Of a stretch of 41,783 bases of DNA, positions 40,152-41,783 are shown piece after piece; the first letter of the stretch is position 1, and every line of letters begins with the position of its first letter. The notes under the pieces were generated by a model that searched no databases, had not been told where the DNA came from, and worked only from the letters and a program-made list of their open reading frames with translations. The DNA comes from DATLXU01 sp035575515 (GTDB lineage: Bacteria > Acidobacteriota > Blastocatellia > UBA7656), in assembly GCA_035575515.1 (NCBI GenBank), contig DATLXU010000122.1, forward strand, positions 1 through 41,783, given 5' to 3'. The translations under genes were made by a program, and so were the position numbers.

Positions 40152-40575
40152 TGCATGGTCAAGGGGTATTGAATATGCAAACCGCAGATGTCGCCCGACC
40201 TCATGGTGATAACTTGTGAGAAAGATAGCGGCGCGAGGACGCCTTCGTCCTCGCGCCGCTACATCTCGCGAACTTGACTGGATACAAAGCTCTCTATCGC
40301 CTCGCGCCAACGAGACCGCACGACGTATTTCAATTTTCTATTGCGTCTCCATAGCAAAACCCTTCGACTCCGAATCTCTTCAAGCTAGCAATTCAGCCGC
40401 AGAACACCCACAACGGTTCGTTACATGCATCCGACAGAGAACTGCGAGCGCAGGGCGTCGCTCGCTCCTTATGTGTATAATCGAAATGCCGGGCAAACAG
40501 TTGCAGCGGTCGGGTCGGCTTTGAAAGCGTGACGGGCTGTGTGGACTTGGCAATGAAAAGGGTGTAAAGCAGAAG
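40152..40575. other. intergenic region with a strong hairpin
   Basis: 424 nt between two co-directional genes. I see no coding signal. The only structure is the 16-bp hairpin at 40226-40261. The rest may be decayed sequence. Confidence 0.5.
40226..40261. repeat. 16-bp perfect GC-rich hairpin (REP-like)
   Basis: TAGCGGCGCGAGGACG (40226-40241) pairs perfectly with CGTCCTCGCGCCGCTA (40246-40261) around the tetraloop CCTT. There is no T-tract after it on the plus strand; on the minus strand TCTTTCTC follows, too weak for a confident terminator. A perfect stem with no gene-end role is typical of dispersed REP-like elements. Confidence 0.75.
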
Positions 40576-41052
40576 ATGAAGGCAAAGCATCACTTCTTTT
40601 CATCGCTTGCAGTAGGCGGCGCATTGTACGCGGCTACCGCGTCGAGCGCGGCGCTCGCGGGCGCGATGATCGGCGGATTCCTGATTGACGCTGATCACGT
40701 CATTGATCAGTTGTGGTCAATAGCGAGCGGCGCGCCTTACCTGAAACAGCGCTTCACGACCGATGAGCCTGGCGGGTCGCGCGGCTTTCTTGCCCGCTAC
40801 GTGCGCAGACGCAAGCTGACGCGGCTGCCGCTCATCTTTCATTCTTATGAATTAATGGCCGCGCTCGTCGTGCTCACGCTGATGGCGCGCACTCCGCTTA
40901 TGATAGGACTGCTTGCGGGTTACATGCTTCACATCGCGCTCGATATGTACAGGCATCATCACGAATTCCGCTCGCCCTTCTTTTATTTGATTGCATACAG
41001 GCTGACGCGCGGGTTCAGGCGCGACCGTTTGATTAAGCCGGAGTACCTTTAG
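40576..41052 (+). CDS. membrane protein, YdjM-like metal-dependent hydrolase family
   Basis: 158 residues. The N-terminus KAKHHFFSSLAVGGALY, the glycine-rich helix with GGFLIDADHVID (34-44 region), HSYELMAALVVL and the later HIALDMYRHHHEF form the His/Asp pattern of the membrane-bound hydrolase-like family (YdjM and relatives). Three to four membrane helices. Function is not established for the family; phospholipase-like or metal-dependent hydrolysis has been proposed by fold. It is followed after 67 nt by another small membrane protein. Confidence 0.75.
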   Translation: MKAKHHFFSSLAVGGALYAATASSAALAGAMIGGFLIDADHVIDQLWSIASGAPYLKQRFTTDEPGGSRGFLARYVRRRKLTRLPLIFHSYELMAALVVLTLMARTPLMIGLLAGYMLHIALDMYRHHHEFRSPFFYLIAYRLTRGFRRDRLIKPEYL

Positions 41053-41119
41053 CCATTGAGAACGCGGAGCAGACTTTGTGATGCGCGCAAGGGCGGCTAG
41101 TGAAGGCGGGACAGAAAAG

Positions 41120-41365
41120 ATGAAAAGCAATCCTCTCCGCTGGGGAATCATAACGTTGACGAGCGGGGTCGTTATAGCAGGTGTGTTCGGCATCGCGGGC
41201 AAGGTTGTCGGCAATATGAACGTGGTTTCTGCCGCGACGCTGAAGCGCCTTTCAGGAGTCGGAGGAGTTCTTATTCTCATCGGCGCTGTCATAATGATCT
41301 GCGCGGGCGTAGCAGCAAGTCCGCTCGTGCGTCTTCGCGCGCGCAAGCGCACAGCTTCTCGCTGA
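41120..41365 (+). CDS. small two-helix membrane protein
   Basis: 81 residues from the ATG at 41120; a GTG at 41078 would add 14 polar residues that do not look native. Two membrane helices (about 8-26 and 47-67) with glycine-rich turns between them, and a basic tail RLRARKRTASR. No motif. It is probably co-transcribed with the YdjM-like gene. Function unknown. Confidence 0.6.
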   Translation: MKSNPLRWGIITLTSGVVIAGVFGIAGKVVGNMNVVSAATLKRLSGVGGVLILIGAVIMICAGVAASPLVRLRARKRTASR

Positions 41366-41425
41366 AGCCTGTAGTCCGAACGCAGCGACGAGGGCGATCA
41401 ACAACGATTGCGGCAAGCATTGCGT

Positions 41426-41454
41426 TTGTCATCAAGCAATCAATCGCCTATAAT
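41426..41454 (+). promoter_or_regulatory. near-consensus sigma70 promoter of the glycosyltransferase gene
   Basis: TTGTCA (41426-41431), 17-nt spacer, TATAAT (41449-41454). Transcription should start near 41461-41463, only a few bases before the GTG at 41466, so the message would be leaderless or nearly so. Confidence 0.7.
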
Positions 41455-41465
41455 CCCGCTTCACC

Positions 41466-41783
41466 GTGTCAAATCGCATAACCAGACGCGACCTGCCCTG
41501 GGTCGCCCTCATCGTTGTATCTTTCGCATTTGCCCTCGCCGTCTCGTGGCAGCGGTGGGGCAACCCGCTCGTAGACTGCGGGCGCGAGATGAATCAACCC
41601 TTGCGCCTCGCAAGCGGCGAGATGCTTTACTCGGACGTGCGCCATATCTACGGCCCGCTTTCGCCTTACCTCAACTCGCTGCTTTATAAACTATTCGGGC
41701 CGTCGCTCAATGTGCTTTATATGGATGGGATTCTTTCGGCGGTGATTATTCTGGCGCTCTGTTATTTGCTGTCGCGTCAACTG
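41466..41783 (+). CDS. GT39/ArnT-like membrane glycosyltransferase, N-terminal part
   Basis: The frame from GTG 41466 stays open to the window edge (106 codons). It encodes a first membrane helix (DLPWVALIVVSFAFALAV), then the GT-C fold entry NPLVDCGREMNQPLRLASGE and LYSDVRHIYGPLSPYLNSLL, and a second hydrophobic helix. The D-C-GRE and YGP-P motifs are typical of lipid-linked-sugar glycosyltransferases of the PMT/ArnT superfamily, where the acidic residue is catalytic. The rest of the gene lies outside. A near-perfect promoter lies immediately upstream. Confidence 0.75.
   Translation, partial: MSNRITRRDLPWVALIVVSFAFALAVSWQRWGNPLVDCGREMNQPLRLASGEMLYSDVRHIYGPLSPYLNSLLYKLFGPSLNVLYMDGILSAVIILALCYLLSRQL

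Noticed and set aside
1..41783. tRNA, rRNA, insertion sequence or prophage
   Set aside because: I looked for transposase-like motifs, cloverleaf-type elements and integrase genes and saw none; the window is coherent chromosomal sequence.

Overview
The window is about 42 kb of GC-rich, gene-dense bacterial chromosome with a Gram-negative envelope gene set: an RND/HlyD/TolC efflux trio, an OmpA-family protein, and many secreted beta-propellers and c-type cytochromes whose signal peptides end in AQ. The mix (PQQ dehydrogenase, NHL and YVTN propellers, a copper monooxygenase-like cytochrome, a PilS/PilR-like pair, period-7 intergenic hairpins) suggests Acidobacteriota, perhaps a Blastocatellia-type member. 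This is inference from gene content, since no rRNA or other marker is present.

Layout. 1-250: the end of an unrecognised gene and a terminator. 255-3500: an NtrC-family regulator and its PilS-like kinase (minus strand). 3862-6137: trpE and a HisI/HisE fusion whose HisI half has lost its catalytic motifs, with a likely promoter just upstream. 6256-9627: a small coupled basic protein, a secreted M15-like protein, an M50-like membrane protease, a lone CheR and moaC. 9745-17245: moeA, then a TolC-HlyD-RND efflux operon. 17353-31545: a large block of exported redox and propeller proteins (below). 31552-37709: a membrane metallophosphoesterase, a GNAT, an OmpA-type protein, a zinc-ribbon membrane protein and a 5'-nucleotidase-like protein. 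37782-41783: a small unknown, hemL, a small secreted protein, two membrane proteins, and the start of a GT39/ArnT-like glycosyltransferase running off the edge.

The most interesting locus is 17.3-31.5 kb. One operon encodes a HupE/UreJ-like membrane protein, a beta-propeller resembling peptidyl-hydroxyglycine amidating lyase (PAL), and a c-type cytochrome fused to a copper type II monooxygenase (PHM-like) domain with all six expected copper ligands. The divergent operon encodes a second PAL-like propeller that keeps every PAL active-site residue I can recall, then a Tat-exported PLP aminotransferase, a PQQ dehydrogenase and a cytochrome c. Close by are a GMC oxidoreductase and an exported RidA. 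Together they look like a split, periplasmic, heme-wired counterpart of the animal peptide-amidating enzyme PAM. The substrate is unknown.

A second theme is a set of intergenic hairpins whose arms are tandem heptads. Each site has a different heptad but the same architecture. Most lie between co-directional genes, and in three cases the repeat supplies the stop codon of the upstream gene. REP-like dyads occur at about 14.2, 21.9 and 40.2 kb.
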